From the IMG/VR virus record IMGVR_UViG_3300022752_000071, positions 1 to 61,365 of that record: DNA of 61,365 nucleotides; one strand, 5' to 3'. Below, piece by piece: positions 33,971 to 43,334 of this stretch. A model generated the notes under the pieces. The model did no database searches. It saw nothing but the letters and a program-made list of their open reading frames with translations, and had not been told where the DNA came from. Both the position numbers and the translations under genes were made by a program. The stretch is from a virus. Numbering within the stretch: position 1 is the stretch's first letter; the number at the start of each line of letters is the position of its first letter.

Positions 33971-34755
33971 TGGCAACGCAAGTGACGACCAAACTCGAAG
34001 GACAGCCGACATGGTCGCGTTCGCGAGTGCTTGGCCATTACGGCGCTGCTCCCGACAAGATGAACAGCCAAACCGAGGCGCGCGTGCCGTACGCCTGGGT
34101 GTTCTACCGGGAACTTCGCGCCGCGCGAGGTAGTGCCTACCGCACCGTTTACGACGGAGAGAAGACGGGCCTAGTCCATTCCGAGAACCTTGCGCTTTCC
34201 CGAAGCGAGGCCGCTCGTTGGCGCTCTGCCGACAAGATCGCGAACAACTCGTTGCCGGTGACGAGCGACGAGCGTCTGTTTTCGTGGCAGCAAATTCTCG
34301 GCGTCGAAGTTTCGCCGACGGACACTCGACACGACATTCGGTTGCGGTGCGCGGCCAAGTACCGCGCGAACACGGGCTGTTCGATTCGTGCGGTGGACGA
34401 AGCCGTCGCGCAGTTGCTCGGCGATCTCTTTGTTCGTTGCTGGCGGTACGACGGAACCGACCTCGATACGCCGCCTTCGCCGACGTTTCCTACGTATTCG
34501 CCCTACACAACGGGGCCGGTCGCGTACAGTCTCGGAGGAACGGCATGGCTTTCAGCACGGTGCCATCTTCTGGTAGAAGTCCAGCGCCCGCCGACGATGT
34601 CGCTCCAGACTTTCTTGGAAAGAACGAACGTCCAGCTTTTCGAGTTGCTCGATGCCTTGCTGCCGGCATGGGCGACGTTTGATTGGTCCACGAACGTCAC
34701 CGGATCGGGCTTCCTGCTCGACATCAGCAGTCTAGACTTTGACGGAATGTACTAG
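33970..34755 (+). CDS. Putative tail/baseplate protein (gp48-position)
   Basis: 261 aa. It occupies the position after baseplate J used by Mu gp48-type proteins. QQILGVEVSPTDTRHDIRLRCAAKYRANTG resembles the helical segment of such proteins; the C-terminus SLQTFLERTNVQLFELLDALLP is helical. Start ATG 33970 chosen over 33964 because of the TAATG coupling. Confidence 0.5.
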   Translation: MATQVTTKLEGQPTWSRSRVLGHYGAAPDKMNSQTEARVPYAWVFYRELRAARGSAYRTVYDGEKTGLVHSENLALSRSEAARWRSADKIANNSLPVTSDERLFSWQQILGVEVSPTDTRHDIRLRCAAKYRANTGCSIRAVDEAVAQLLGDLFVRCWRYDGTDLDTPPSPTFPTYSPYTTGPVAYSLGGTAWLSARCHLLVEVQRPPTMSLQTFLERTNVQLFELLDALLPAWATFDWSTNVTGSGFLLDISSLDFDGMY

Positions 34756-34766
34756 GGAGAACTCCG

Positions 34767-35591
34767 ATGACTCTTGTCGATCCTACTGGCGGTCTTGGGT
34801 ATTCGTACGGGCAGAAGTTGCCCAGCACGCACATGAGCACGCTGGTGACGCAGCAGCCGAACGCGCTCGACATCGTCAACGGCGGCACCTACGAACTGAT
34901 CAGCAGCGGGAGTAATCTTGAAATTACCTACAATCGCGACGTCGAGCACACCTACAACGAGGATTTGACGATAACAGCCGGTTTGGCGACTAGCGTATCT
35001 GTCTTGACGCCTTCCGGGTCGACCTCTGTGAATGCCCCGACGATTGCCTGGACTTCTGCTAACTCGTCTTGGCTATTTGCCGATTGGACCGTTGCCGCAA
35101 CGGGAAGAATCTCGTTCGACTCAAACGAAGACTTGTATATCGACGTTCAAGCAGATCCCGCAGATACTACCATTTCCGGTCGCATTCTTGGATTGGCGGA
35201 CTTTGTTTTTCAGAACACGTCCGCGAGCACCCATGTTCCAGCGGTGCGCGTCCCAGGCTTGGCGATTACAAGCATCGCACCAAGCATCGTTACGACAGAC
35301 GCAAATCACAATGTCGCGTACCGATACTCTCGCTACAACATCAACACCACGGCTCCGCGCGACATTACGTTGCCCAACGCAGTTGCGGGATCTGTGTACG
35401 TCGTTTCTATGGCAAACGGCGGCGGTGTTTTTTCGCTCAACTTGAGAGGGCCGGGGGGCTCCGTTGTCGGCGCTGTTCCGGCAGGTTCTCAGGTTTGCTA
35501 CGTCGTGATGTACTGGGCCACCAACTCGCCTAGAGTCATCGCGCTTGTCAACGGCACGACGTTCGTGCCAATCGGCAACTACACCACTTGA
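34767..35591 (+). CDS. Tail fibre/spike-type protein
   Basis: 274 aa, rich in Thr, Ser, Gly and Asn with beta-strand repeats (DLTITAGLATSVSVLTPSG, TTAPRDITLPNAVAGSVYVVSM). This fits a receptor-binding or fibre-type protein. It follows the baseplate genes and has GGAGAA upstream. Confidence 0.5.
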   Translation: MTLVDPTGGLGYSYGQKLPSTHMSTLVTQQPNALDIVNGGTYELISSGSNLEITYNRDVEHTYNEDLTITAGLATSVSVLTPSGSTSVNAPTIAWTSANSSWLFADWTVAATGRISFDSNEDLYIDVQADPADTTISGRILGLADFVFQNTSASTHVPAVRVPGLAITSIAPSIVTTDANHNVAYRYSRYNINTTAPRDITLPNAVAGSVYVVSMANGGGVFSLNLRGPGGSVVGAVPAGSQVCYVVMYWATNSPRVIALVNGTTFVPIGNYTT

Positions 35592-35603
35592 CGGAAAAAC
35601 CTC

Positions 35604-36755
35604 GTGACGATCACGCTGACGACGACTCCGACTTACGCCCTGCCGAATCCGGCGGTGCAGGTTACCGCCAGCGTCGCGCTGCCGACGACGTGCGACTTCA
35701 TCCGACTTTGGTGTGTCGCGGCTCCTGAAGGCAGCACGCTCTACAAGCAGCTTCAGAAAACGGAGTCGTCGCGAGTTCAGATCACGCCGCCGAACGCGCC
35801 GGTAGAAGGCGGCATTCTCCCCGAAGTGCCGTTTTCGGTCACGTTGGACGTCGGCGGTCGGTACATCTTTGTCGGGCAAGAGTACGAGTACGGCGCGACG
35901 ACGTACGGCGGTGGTTACTCCAATGCTCCCGCGGCGTACACGCCGGAGACCAAACTCGGTGCTGAACAGACGCTTTACGTCTACATCGGCCAGCGCATGA
36001 CGCAGCGCATCGGTGCCACGACTTACGGCACCGCGGCGCTCCTCGTGTATGTGTGGAACGACACCATCCGCGAAACGACCAGCACACTTCAAGGTGTCGT
36101 CTCTCCGGCGATCATCTCACCAAGCTCTCCGCGCGCCTCAAGTGCCGCGCAGTCTGCTGGAGTGCTGACGCAGCTTCTTCTGTTTCGGAATGCGGCAGTT
36201 TCCACGCTTGCCCCGAATCTTCAGCCGCTTGTTGCGGAATTGGTGACGAAGATCCCGCAGCACATGACCAACGACACCAACAACTGGCACGCCGATCCGT
36301 TCGGCTTGCCGGCGTATCCTGACTTGGTCGATAGCGTCGAGATCGAGAACCTCTCGACGCGCTGCGAGACGCCGTTGGCGTTAGCGGTGGCCGTACGAAC
36401 CATCGCCTCGTGGCTGAAACTTCACCAAGCGAACGGCTATTCTGGCCAAGAAAATTACCACAACGATCCCGACGTCACGAACGCCTTCGTGACGGAGGGC
36501 GCGGGTGATGAGTCCGATCCGGCAGTGTCTTTGGCGACGCTGGCCGACATCGTTCGCGTGTATGAAGCGCATCGCGTCGATGCGACTTCGCACACGATTC
36601 CTGACGTCGTCCATTCCATCACGACGGTTTTGGGGCCGCTCCTGACGCTCCACAAAGAGTTCCTATCCGCGATGGCCACGTTGACGCCGACCGCCTCCGG
36701 CGGTGAACAGACGGGCACGGTTCAACTGAGTGCGCTCGGTTTCAAATTGGGGTGA
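35604..36755 (+). CDS. Tail-associated structural protein
   Basis: 383 aa from GTG 35604. The N-terminal half is beta-rich with a fibronectin-like feel (VTASVALPTTCDFIRLWCV). The C-terminal half is helical and His-rich (LKLHQANGYSGQENYHNDPD, YEAHRVDATSHTIPDVVH). Histidines could bind metal, as in fibre tips. No family recognised. Confidence 0.45.
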   Translation: MTITLTTTPTYALPNPAVQVTASVALPTTCDFIRLWCVAAPEGSTLYKQLQKTESSRVQITPPNAPVEGGILPEVPFSVTLDVGGRYIFVGQEYEYGATTYGGGYSNAPAAYTPETKLGAEQTLYVYIGQRMTQRIGATTYGTAALLVYVWNDTIRETTSTLQGVVSPAIISPSSPRASSAAQSAGVLTQLLLFRNAAVSTLAPNLQPLVAELVTKIPQHMTNDTNNWHADPFGLPAYPDLVDSVEIENLSTRCETPLALAVAVRTIASWLKLHQANGYSGQENYHNDPDVTNAFVTEGAGDESDPAVSLATLADIVRVYEAHRVDATSHTIPDVVHSITTVLGPLLTLHKEFLSAMATLTPTASGGEQTGTVQLSALGFKLG

Positions 36756-36758
36756 ACA

Positions 36759-37424
36759 ATGGCCGGTATCCTCGCAAATTCCGCTTCTGAAACGATGACC
36801 GCGGGGGATACCGCGGTCGATAATGCGCGCTCGGGCTATGTCGTCGGTGAGCGGGTGACGCTCTCTACGACGCCCACGGGCACCACGTACTCGTGGGCGA
36901 TGGCGAAGCCGGGCGGTGCGACTAGCCGCAGCGATTTGACCGACACGGACACGGCAAGTCCGACGTTCGTGCCGGATTACGCCGGCACATGGACGATCAC
37001 TTGCATCGTCGATGGTTCGACGACGTACGTGCTTCGCATCACCGCCACGGCGGTTGCAATCACGTCGGTGGCAAACGCCCACAGGTTCAGCCCGACCGCG
37101 AACAACTCCATCCCTGCGCCCGCGCTCGGATTGACGCTGTTCTGCTCCAGCGACGCGAATAGCCAGCTTCGCGTCAAGAACGCTGCGGGCGCGGTTTTGG
37201 CGCTCGATGCGGCCTCGGCCCGCACCGGGACGTTCGTCCTTTCGGCGGGGACGGTCACCGTGGCGAACACTTCTGTTACGTCCACAACGACCGTCGTCGC
37301 GAACTGCACTACTGCTAGCAACCAGGGGCAGCTTCGGTATACGTTCAACGCGGGCGTCGGATTCACAGTCACCAGTGACAATCCGTCGGACGCAAGCTCG
37401 TATCGTTTCGCGCTGCTTGGGTGA
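36759..37424 (+). CDS. Ig-like tail surface protein
   Basis: 221 aa. Contains VGERVTLSTTPTGTTYSWAMAKPGG...SPTFVPDYAGTWTITCIVDG, the pattern of a PKD/Ig-like domain. Such domains decorate phage tails and may help surface binding. Confidence 0.5.
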   Translation: MAGILANSASETMTAGDTAVDNARSGYVVGERVTLSTTPTGTTYSWAMAKPGGATSRSDLTDTDTASPTFVPDYAGTWTITCIVDGSTTYVLRITATAVAITSVANAHRFSPTANNSIPAPALGLTLFCSSDANSQLRVKNAAGAVLALDAASARTGTFVLSAGTVTVANTSVTSTTTVVANCTTASNQGQLRYTFNAGVGFTVTSDNPSDASSYRFALLG

Positions 37425-37427
37425 TTC

Positions 37428-38258
37428 ATGGCGACTGCAAGTGCTCTTTTCCAAATCGACCCCGGAACGGGCGTTTACGGCGCTTCAGGCGTTGCCCAAA
37501 ATGCGGCGGCAGGAGCGACGATCAACTGTCGGCTCACTTCCACGTTGGGCGTCGATTCAGTCACTTGGCGAATCTTCGGCACGAGCGGCACCGCGACGCC
37601 GGTTCTGACGTTCTCCGGCTCACCGCCGGGGCAGATCGCCACTTTCACTCTGCCGGCAGGCGCAGGGCAGGCGTACGGCGTTGAATGCAAAGTCAACGGC
37701 GGCACGGGCGCTGAGTTCGGCGACACCAAGAAGAGCGCCGTCTACGTTCTGGATGCTGCCGCGCAACGCCCGTTCTTCATCGGCGAGACGTTCGAGTCGG
37801 ACGCGACGTTCGGCGTCGTGCCCCGACTCAACACGGCTTTTGCCAACGCCGGTGCGGCGGTTGCGCTGACCGTGCCCTTTTGGACGAAGTACACCGTCAC
37901 GTACACGCAACTCTCCGCTGCGGCGCTCACGAACAACATCCAACTGTTCTCGCTTGGTGCGAGGCAAACCGTTCACGCCGTCGTCATTCAACACACGGCG
38001 TCGTTTACGGGCGGCGCGATTGCTACGTACACGTTGAGCGTCGGCATTACCGGAACGCTTAACAAGTACGCGAGTGCGTTCAACGTGTTTCAGGCACCGG
38101 GCAATACTGTCCTTCAGTCTTCCGGCGGCGCGTTTACGGAGAACACCGGCGCTTCTACGAGCGTGCGCGTCGCGGCAACTAGCACGGGGGCGAACTTGAG
38201 CGCGGCCACCGCCGGCTCGGCGACCATTTGGGTTCTGACCAGCACTTTGCCGGTGTGA
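37428..38258 (+). CDS. Tail fibre-region protein
   Basis: 276 aa, beta-rich. Residues 1-110 (CRLTSTLGVDSVTWRIFGTSG, GQAYGVECKVNGG) read like another Ig-like domain. The C-terminal half is a Thr/Ala/Gly-rich jelly-roll-like domain (TYTLSVGITGTLNKYASAFNVF). Function inferred from position. Confidence 0.45.
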   Translation: MATASALFQIDPGTGVYGASGVAQNAAAGATINCRLTSTLGVDSVTWRIFGTSGTATPVLTFSGSPPGQIATFTLPAGAGQAYGVECKVNGGTGAEFGDTKKSAVYVLDAAAQRPFFIGETFESDATFGVVPRLNTAFANAGAAVALTVPFWTKYTVTYTQLSAAALTNNIQLFSLGARQTVHAVVIQHTASFTGGAIATYTLSVGITGTLNKYASAFNVFQAPGNTVLQSSGGAFTENTGASTSVRVAATSTGANLSAATAGSATIWVLTSTLPV

Positions 38259-38262
38259 GATT

Positions 38263-39072
38263 ATGGCGATCACCGAACTGAAAACCGATACGCTTTCTGC
38301 TTTTACGGTTAACACCGCTGGAGCAAATGTTCTTGGCGGCAATCTCGTTGTTTCGGACACTGGTGGCATCGTCGTTACTGGCAGCGGCGGGGTGACTACA
38401 ACTGGACTTATCGTCAACAATTCCGCGCAAGTTTCAGGCAATCTCAGTGTTACTGGCACGACGCCTTTCCGAAAGGTGCGCGCGGTCGTTACTGCGAATG
38501 TCGCGGATCTGGCAGCGTTCAACGTCAGCACGAACACAGACGGAGTGACGCTTGTCGCAAACGACATCGTTTTGCTGGTTGCCCAATCGACGGCTGCACT
38601 AAACGGCCCGTACGTCGTGGGCACTGTCGTGTCGGGTAGCGCGCCGCTCACTCGCCCGACTTGGTTCCCTTCGACAACGATTTTTCCTACCGGATTCACG
38701 CTGCAAGTCGGTGGAGAAGGCAACACGTTCAAAAACACGACGTGGAAAGCCATGAAGGCAGCCACAAGTTTCACCGTCGGTGCCACCGACGGGGAGTTCT
38801 ACCCGCTAGTCGTTTCCGGTTCGGCGGCGCTTAGTTCTGGGACTGCGACAATCACTTCGGTGCCTCTTCGTTCTACGACGTCGAATGTCGTGATCACGCG
38901 AATCGGTGCAGGCACTAGCGCATCTAGCACCATCATGTACGTGTTGAATGCTGCGCCTACGGCGGGGCCTATCGGCACGGCGACTTTCACCATTCGCTCG
39001 GCTCTTTCGTCGGGAAGCGTCAACACCAGCGACACTTCCACGCTTCGTTGGACCGTAATCAATCAGCCGTGA
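38263..39072 (+). CDS. Tail fibre-type protein
   Basis: 269 aa. Starts with a repetitive beta stalk (LGGNLVVSDTGGIVVTGSGGVTTTGLIVNN). The region KVRAVVTANVADLAAFNV...VTLVANDIVLLVAQSTAALNGPYVVG is a domain common in phage fibre proteins. The C-terminal domain is beta-rich. Confidence 0.55.
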   Translation: MAITELKTDTLSAFTVNTAGANVLGGNLVVSDTGGIVVTGSGGVTTTGLIVNNSAQVSGNLSVTGTTPFRKVRAVVTANVADLAAFNVSTNTDGVTLVANDIVLLVAQSTAALNGPYVVGTVVSGSAPLTRPTWFPSTTIFPTGFTLQVGGEGNTFKNTTWKAMKAATSFTVGATDGEFYPLVVSGSAALSSGTATITSVPLRSTTSNVVITRIGAGTSASSTIMYVLNAAPTAGPIGTATFTIRSALSSGSVNTSDTSTLRWTVINQP

Positions 39073-39079
39073 GTTCATA

Positions 39080-39460
39080 ATGGCATCTATCGTTCAACAC
39101 ACTCCTTCCGCTCCGCAGCACATCCCGGTCAGCACCTACAACTCGAACGGGCTGCTCGACGGCGAAGCCGTCAGCACGACGCCCGTCATCGTGAAGGAAG
39201 TGCGCGTGTCGAACGCCAGCGGCGCTACGCGGTACATCCAGCTTTTCGACGCAACCGCGCTCCCGGCGGACGGCGCGGTTCCGTCGATGCTGCCGGTCGT
39301 CATCATCAACGGCGCGGTCGTCTCCATCGCTTTCCCTGAAGGTCGGCTCTTCGGCACCGGGCTTTGCTGGTGCTCGTCGTCAACGCAAGTCACCAAGACG
39401 ATTGGCGGCGCGACCGACTTCTGGGTCGAGGTTGACTACGTCAAGCAAGGGAGCACCTGA
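39080..39460 (+). CDS. Small tail fibre-region protein
   Basis: 126 aa, beta-rich. VVIVNGAV-like strands and a GTGLCWCSSSTQVTKT segment. Possibly a fibre cap or attachment protein; no family recognised. Confidence 0.5.
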   Translation: MASIVQHTPSAPQHIPVSTYNSNGLLDGEAVSTTPVIVKEVRVSNASGATRYIQLFDATALPADGAVPSMLPVVIINGAVVSIAFPEGRLFGTGLCWCSSSTQVTKTIGGATDFWVEVDYVKQGST

Positions 39461-39463
39461 CCC

Positions 39464-41080
39464 ATGCCGATTACGCAACTCTCGGGACCGGCTGTCGCCA
39501 TCGACGGCGGCGTGTCGCTCGGCGCACCGCTGACTATCGGCACGAACGACGCGCAGCCGCTCATCTTTGAGACGAGCGGCACCGAACGCGCTCGTTTTAC
39601 TCCGACCGGCGAACTCATCGTCATTGGTCCGATCGTCACCATCAACTCGACGGTCGTCGACATCACCGACCGTGTCTTCACGGTCAACAAGAGCGCGGGG
39701 GCGAACGACCCGGTGCCGTCGCTCATGACTGGCCTCTCGGTCTACCGTGGCGCTGTCATGGGCGTTGCCCGCGACAAGTCGGTCGTCATCTGGGACGAGC
39801 CGAACTCGCGGTGGAACTTCTGTTTGAACACGGGCGGTGACGAGATCGCCATCGGCGCAGACCAGAACGTCAAGCTTGCCTCGCTGCTCGCCAGCAACGA
39901 GATGAAACTCCTGACGAACGCGAAGGCGCTCATCGGGCGGAACTTCGCAAACAGCGCGGACATTGAAATCGTTCAGGTCAACGCGAGCGACGAAGTCAAC
40001 ATCGCGGCGGGTGGCGCGAACATCACGTTTGGTGGCGGCTCGTTCCGGTGGGAGGGCGACGCCAACCGCACTCTGACGCTGCACGCTCACGGCACGGGCA
40101 GTGCGGAATTGCACACGCAGACCGGCACGCTCTCTCTGGAGACGACGACCGGCGCGATTGAAATTGCCACCACGAACCACAGCCGTTCGGTCAGTATCGC
40201 GACCGGCGGCGGTGCCGCGCAACAATCCGTCACCGTCGGTAGTCCTGCCGGCGCGTCGTCACTTACGCTGGACGCTGGTACGGGTGCTATTGGCATCGGC
40301 ACAAGTGCATCAGCGCGGGCGGTCAACATCGCTACGGGCACGGCGGAGCAGACGGTGGCGATCGGCTCCTCGACGGGCGCGTCGTCGCTCTCGCTGTACG
40401 CAGGCTCGCAGCCTATCAGCTTGAACGGCAGCACGTACGTTCGCGATGCTACGACCGGCCCCGGCACACAAGGGCTATACGTCGTCGACAGCAGCGGCAA
40501 CGGACTTCGTATTCGCCAGAATAGCGCATCGCAGACGTACTTTTTCCCGGTCGGGAGCGGCACCACGTTCGTTCTAGGCGCAACCGGCGGCTTGGTTACG
40601 CAAGGGCGAATCCTTCCGTTTTCTGACGGGTCTCTTGACCTTGGTGCGACCGGGCAGCGGTTTCGCGACGTGTACGACTCCCGCACGCTCCATAAAACGC
40701 ACGCCGCTTTCGCGGGCTCTGAATTTGTGGTGGCTACGGGCGCTGTTCAAACCACGACCGCAGCGATTACGACCGTTTTCACCTTGGCCATTCCCGATAA
40801 CTCTATGGTCGGCCTTGAGGTTTCGGTTGTCGCACGCGCCACGGGCAGCGCCGACCGCGCGCAGTACACGCTTCGCGCAGGCGTTTTTCGGCAGGCTGGC
40901 GGTGCGGCCACGGTTCTCGGCTCGGTGGCGCAAACCACCAACGAAAGCGCGGGCGCAGCCGCGTGGGACGCAACCATTACGGTGAGCGGGAACAACGCAC
41001 TTGTGCAAGTTACCGGCGCAGCCACCACGATTAACTGGGCCTGCAACGTCCGTCATCAGGCCGTGATCGGCAACGCATAA
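39464..41080 (+). CDS. Large tail fibre protein
   Basis: 538 aa. A long repetitive shaft (GTSASARAVNIATGTAEQTVAIGSSTGASSLSL-like units around residues 230-320), then DLGATGQRFRDVYDSRTLHKTHAAF and a C-terminal head domain of about 110 aa that is shared with the next gene. A trimeric receptor-binding fibre is likely. Confidence 0.6.
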   Translation: MPITQLSGPAVAIDGGVSLGAPLTIGTNDAQPLIFETSGTERARFTPTGELIVIGPIVTINSTVVDITDRVFTVNKSAGANDPVPSLMTGLSVYRGAVMGVARDKSVVIWDEPNSRWNFCLNTGGDEIAIGADQNVKLASLLASNEMKLLTNAKALIGRNFANSADIEIVQVNASDEVNIAAGGANITFGGGSFRWEGDANRTLTLHAHGTGSAELHTQTGTLSLETTTGAIEIATTNHSRSVSIATGGGAAQQSVTVGSPAGASSLTLDAGTGAIGIGTSASARAVNIATGTAEQTVAIGSSTGASSLSLYAGSQPISLNGSTYVRDATTGPGTQGLYVVDSSGNGLRIRQNSASQTYFFPVGSGTTFVLGATGGLVTQGRILPFSDGSLDLGATGQRFRDVYDSRTLHKTHAAFAGSEFVVATGAVQTTTAAITTVFTLAIPDNSMVGLEVSVVARATGSADRAQYTLRAGVFRQAGGAATVLGSVAQTTNESAGAAAWDATITVSGNNALVQVTGAATTINWACNVRHQAVIGNA

Positions 41081-41088
41081 AGGACCAC

Positions 41089-42219
41089 ATGCCCACCATT
41101 GAAATTCAAGAAAACGCGACCGGCAATTCCGTCGTTGTCAATGGCAGCCAGCGGCTCGCGGTATCCAATTCTGGCGTCGAAATCGGCGCAGCTACTACGG
41201 GCATCGCCGTAGCTTGTCGTTTTGGTTCGGGCGGCATGCTGTTCACGAACGCCGCCGAAACGAGCAACACGCCCGTCGGCGTTCGTTTCACCGCTGCGTC
41301 GCACACGGGACTCGCGAACGCAGAACTCGTTGAAGTGGACTTCAACTTGAATCGCTCGGTGGCATTCGCTGGGGGCGGGGCGGCTATTGCCAACCAGCGA
41401 GCCGTCCGAATCCAGGCACCGACATACACAGCGGCCTCGGCGCAGACCATCACTACGGCGGCAACGCTTGATGTATCTGGACCGCCCGTCGCTGGAGCGA
41501 ACGTCACGATCTCTTCTTTCGGGGTCAATACCGGCGCGTTTGCCGCGCGTTTCGGCGGCAAGGTTCGCCTTGACGATGCGCTTGCTATCCGCTCATCGAC
41601 GAACGACGGGCTGTTCATTACCGACGCCAGCGGTAACGGCATGTCGCTTCAGAAGCAGAGCAACACTCGCTGGTACTGGTTTCCGCAAGGACTGGCCACG
41701 ACGTGGCAGCAGTTTTTCATCCAAGAGATGTTCGCCAATATAACGGCGGGCAATGACACGCAGTACACCATCGGTACGGAAACGGCTCGCTTCTCCACCA
41801 TTTCCGTAACGCAGACTGCTGTTAAGTCCCACAACTCGTTCAGCGGCTCGCGCACGTTTGAGGCGACAGGCGCGGTGACGACGGCGACTAACGCCACGAC
41901 GACGGTCTTCGCGTCGCCCGCGCTGATTGACAATAGCGGCACTTGGGTGGAAGTGCATGTCGTCGGGCGAGCCACGGGGACCGCCGACCGCGCAATGGCT
42001 GTTCGTCGCGCGCTCATCACGCGGCAGGCGGGCGGCGGCGCTGCTTTGGTTGGTACATTTGAAGCGCCTTACACGAACAACACGCCCGGTTGGGGTGTAA
42101 CGAATTTGTGCTCAATCGGCGTCTCGGGAAACACGTTCGTCGTACAGGTCGAAGGTGCGGCGACGACCATCAATTGGACCTGCACCGTTCGCTACCAAAG
42201 CGTTTCGGGCGCGGCGTGA
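41089..42219 (+). CDS. Tail fibre protein sharing the head domain
   Basis: 376 aa. C-terminal 110 residues are homologous to those of 39464-41080 (shared VVxRATGxADRA, RQAGG and GAATTINW-C-VR-Q patterns). N-terminal part starts with an EIQENATGNSVVVNGSQRLAVSNSGVEIG beta stalk. Duplicated heads with different stalks suggest two fibre types. Confidence 0.55.
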   Translation: MPTIEIQENATGNSVVVNGSQRLAVSNSGVEIGAATTGIAVACRFGSGGMLFTNAAETSNTPVGVRFTAASHTGLANAELVEVDFNLNRSVAFAGGGAAIANQRAVRIQAPTYTAASAQTITTAATLDVSGPPVAGANVTISSFGVNTGAFAARFGGKVRLDDALAIRSSTNDGLFITDASGNGMSLQKQSNTRWYWFPQGLATTWQQFFIQEMFANITAGNDTQYTIGTETARFSTISVTQTAVKSHNSFSGSRTFEATGAVTTATNATTTVFASPALIDNSGTWVEVHVVGRATGTADRAMAVRRALITRQAGGGAALVGTFEAPYTNNTPGWGVTNLCSIGVSGNTFVVQVEGAATTINWTCTVRYQSVSGAA

Positions 42220-42237
42220 TGTGATAGGATACCCGGC

Positions 42238-42540
42238 ATGTCTGACGTTACGGAGATCCCCATCACCGACGAAGCCCTCGTGGAAGAGCTTCAAAAACTG
42301 CAAGCGCAACTCGCGCAGCTTCAGAACCAGACAATGGAACTGGTTCTGAAGCTCGCCGCGTTCGGCGCGCTCCCAACGTCGCTTCAGCAAGCGGCGCAGA
42401 AGACCGTCGAAGTGCTCAAGGCGCGAGAAGACAAGGTCAAGAAGCACGCGGCGCTGGCCGGTGTTGACCTCGACTCGCCCGACCATGTCGGCAAGTGGGC
42501 GTGGTCTACCGAAGACAACATGCTGCGGAAGGTGCGCTGA
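42238..42540 (+). CDS. Coiled-coil hypothetical protein
   Basis: 100 aa. Residues 9-75 are a coiled coil with heptads (LVEELQKLQAQLAQLQNQTMELVLK). Ends in WAWSTEDNMLRKVR. First gene after the fibres, at the start of the lysis region. Function unknown. Confidence 0.6.
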   Translation: MSDVTEIPITDEALVEELQKLQAQLAQLQNQTMELVLKLAAFGALPTSLQQAAQKTVEVLKAREDKVKKHAALAGVDLDSPDHVGKWAWSTEDNMLRKVR

Positions 42541-42541
42541 C

Positions 42542-42907
42542 ATGGCCGCGCGCGGAGTATCGAAGGATTTGCGAGAGTTGCTGGACGACAAGTTCACTCA
42601 ACACGAGCATCGCTCCGCGCTCGCCATCAACGAGCTTAAGGGCGAGATCGTCGCCTACATTCACGAGCAAGAGAAGGCCGCGCAGGAACGGCACAATCAG
42701 ACGCTCGGGGTGCTGTCCGCGCACGGCTCGCGGCTTGACTTGCACGAGCTTCGTATCGGCAAGGTCGAGTCCGCCGCGCTCGACTTGGTGAACGAGCGCA
42801 AGGCTTCGGCGGGAGATGTCAAGCGGTGGCTGCTTGGCATCGCCGCGTCGTTCGTCATGGCGCTTTTTGGCGCGCTCGTCACGATGGCTTTGCGAGGTGG
42901 CAAATGA
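42542..42907 (+). CDS. XhlA-like membrane-anchored coiled-coil protein
   Basis: 121 aa. A helical, charged N-terminal region followed by one C-terminal membrane segment (residues 97-117, LLGIAASFVMALFGALVTMAL), the XhlA/hemolysin-type architecture often paired with holins. The stop overlaps the next ATG as ATGA. Confidence 0.55.
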   Translation: MAARGVSKDLRELLDDKFTQHEHRSALAINELKGEIVAYIHEQEKAAQERHNQTLGVLSAHGSRLDLHELRIGKVESAALDLVNERKASAGDVKRWLLGIAASFVMALFGALVTMALRGGK

Positions 42908-43125
42908 AGAAGACGAATTGGAAAGCGTGGGCTTCGGTGGCTCTTTCGACGTTCGCGGGCGCGGCGCTCGCGTTTTTCTCCATGCCCCACGAGGGCAAGG
43001 GCACGAAGGAGCTTCTGCTTGGGGCGGCGCTCGCCGGCCTGTCGGCTGTGGCGCACTTGCTCCAGAAGCCGCAGATCACCATCGCTGACCCGCCCGCCGA
43101 TGCCCCGAAAGACGGTGCGGCGTGA
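42904..43125 (+). CDS. Putative holin
   Basis: 73 aa with two membrane segments (about residues 7-27 and 37-54) and charged ends, fitting a class II holin. It sits between the XhlA-like gene and the muralytic genes. The stop overlaps the next GTG. Confidence 0.6.
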   Translation: MKKTNWKAWASVALSTFAGAALAFFSMPHEGKGTKELLLGAALAGLSAVAHLLQKPQITIADPPADAPKDGAA

Positions 43126-43334
43126 ACGACTCGAACGGGCTTGCCCCGCTCTTGGCGCTCATGGCGTTCGCCGGGCCAATGTGCCCGCCAGCGGATACGC
43201 CCGATCGTGTCGCGCGCTGTAAGTCGCTTTATGACAACTGCGTCGATGTCTCTCAATCACAGAAAGAGTACGTCGAATGCCGCGCCGCGGTGGACGCGCA
43301 GTGCCTTGACACCGTGACGGAGGAACGACCATGA
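43122..43334 (+). CDS. Small Cys-rich exported protein
   Basis: 70 aa from GTG 43122. A hydrophobic N-terminus (APLLALMAFAGPMC) could be a short signal or lipoprotein-like anchor. Five cysteines at regular spacing follow. Could be an outer-membrane spanin-type or other periplasmic lysis factor; not certain. Confidence 0.45.
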   Translation: MNDSNGLAPLLALMAFAGPMCPPADTPDRVARCKSLYDNCVDVSQSQKEYVECRAAVDAQCLDTVTEERP

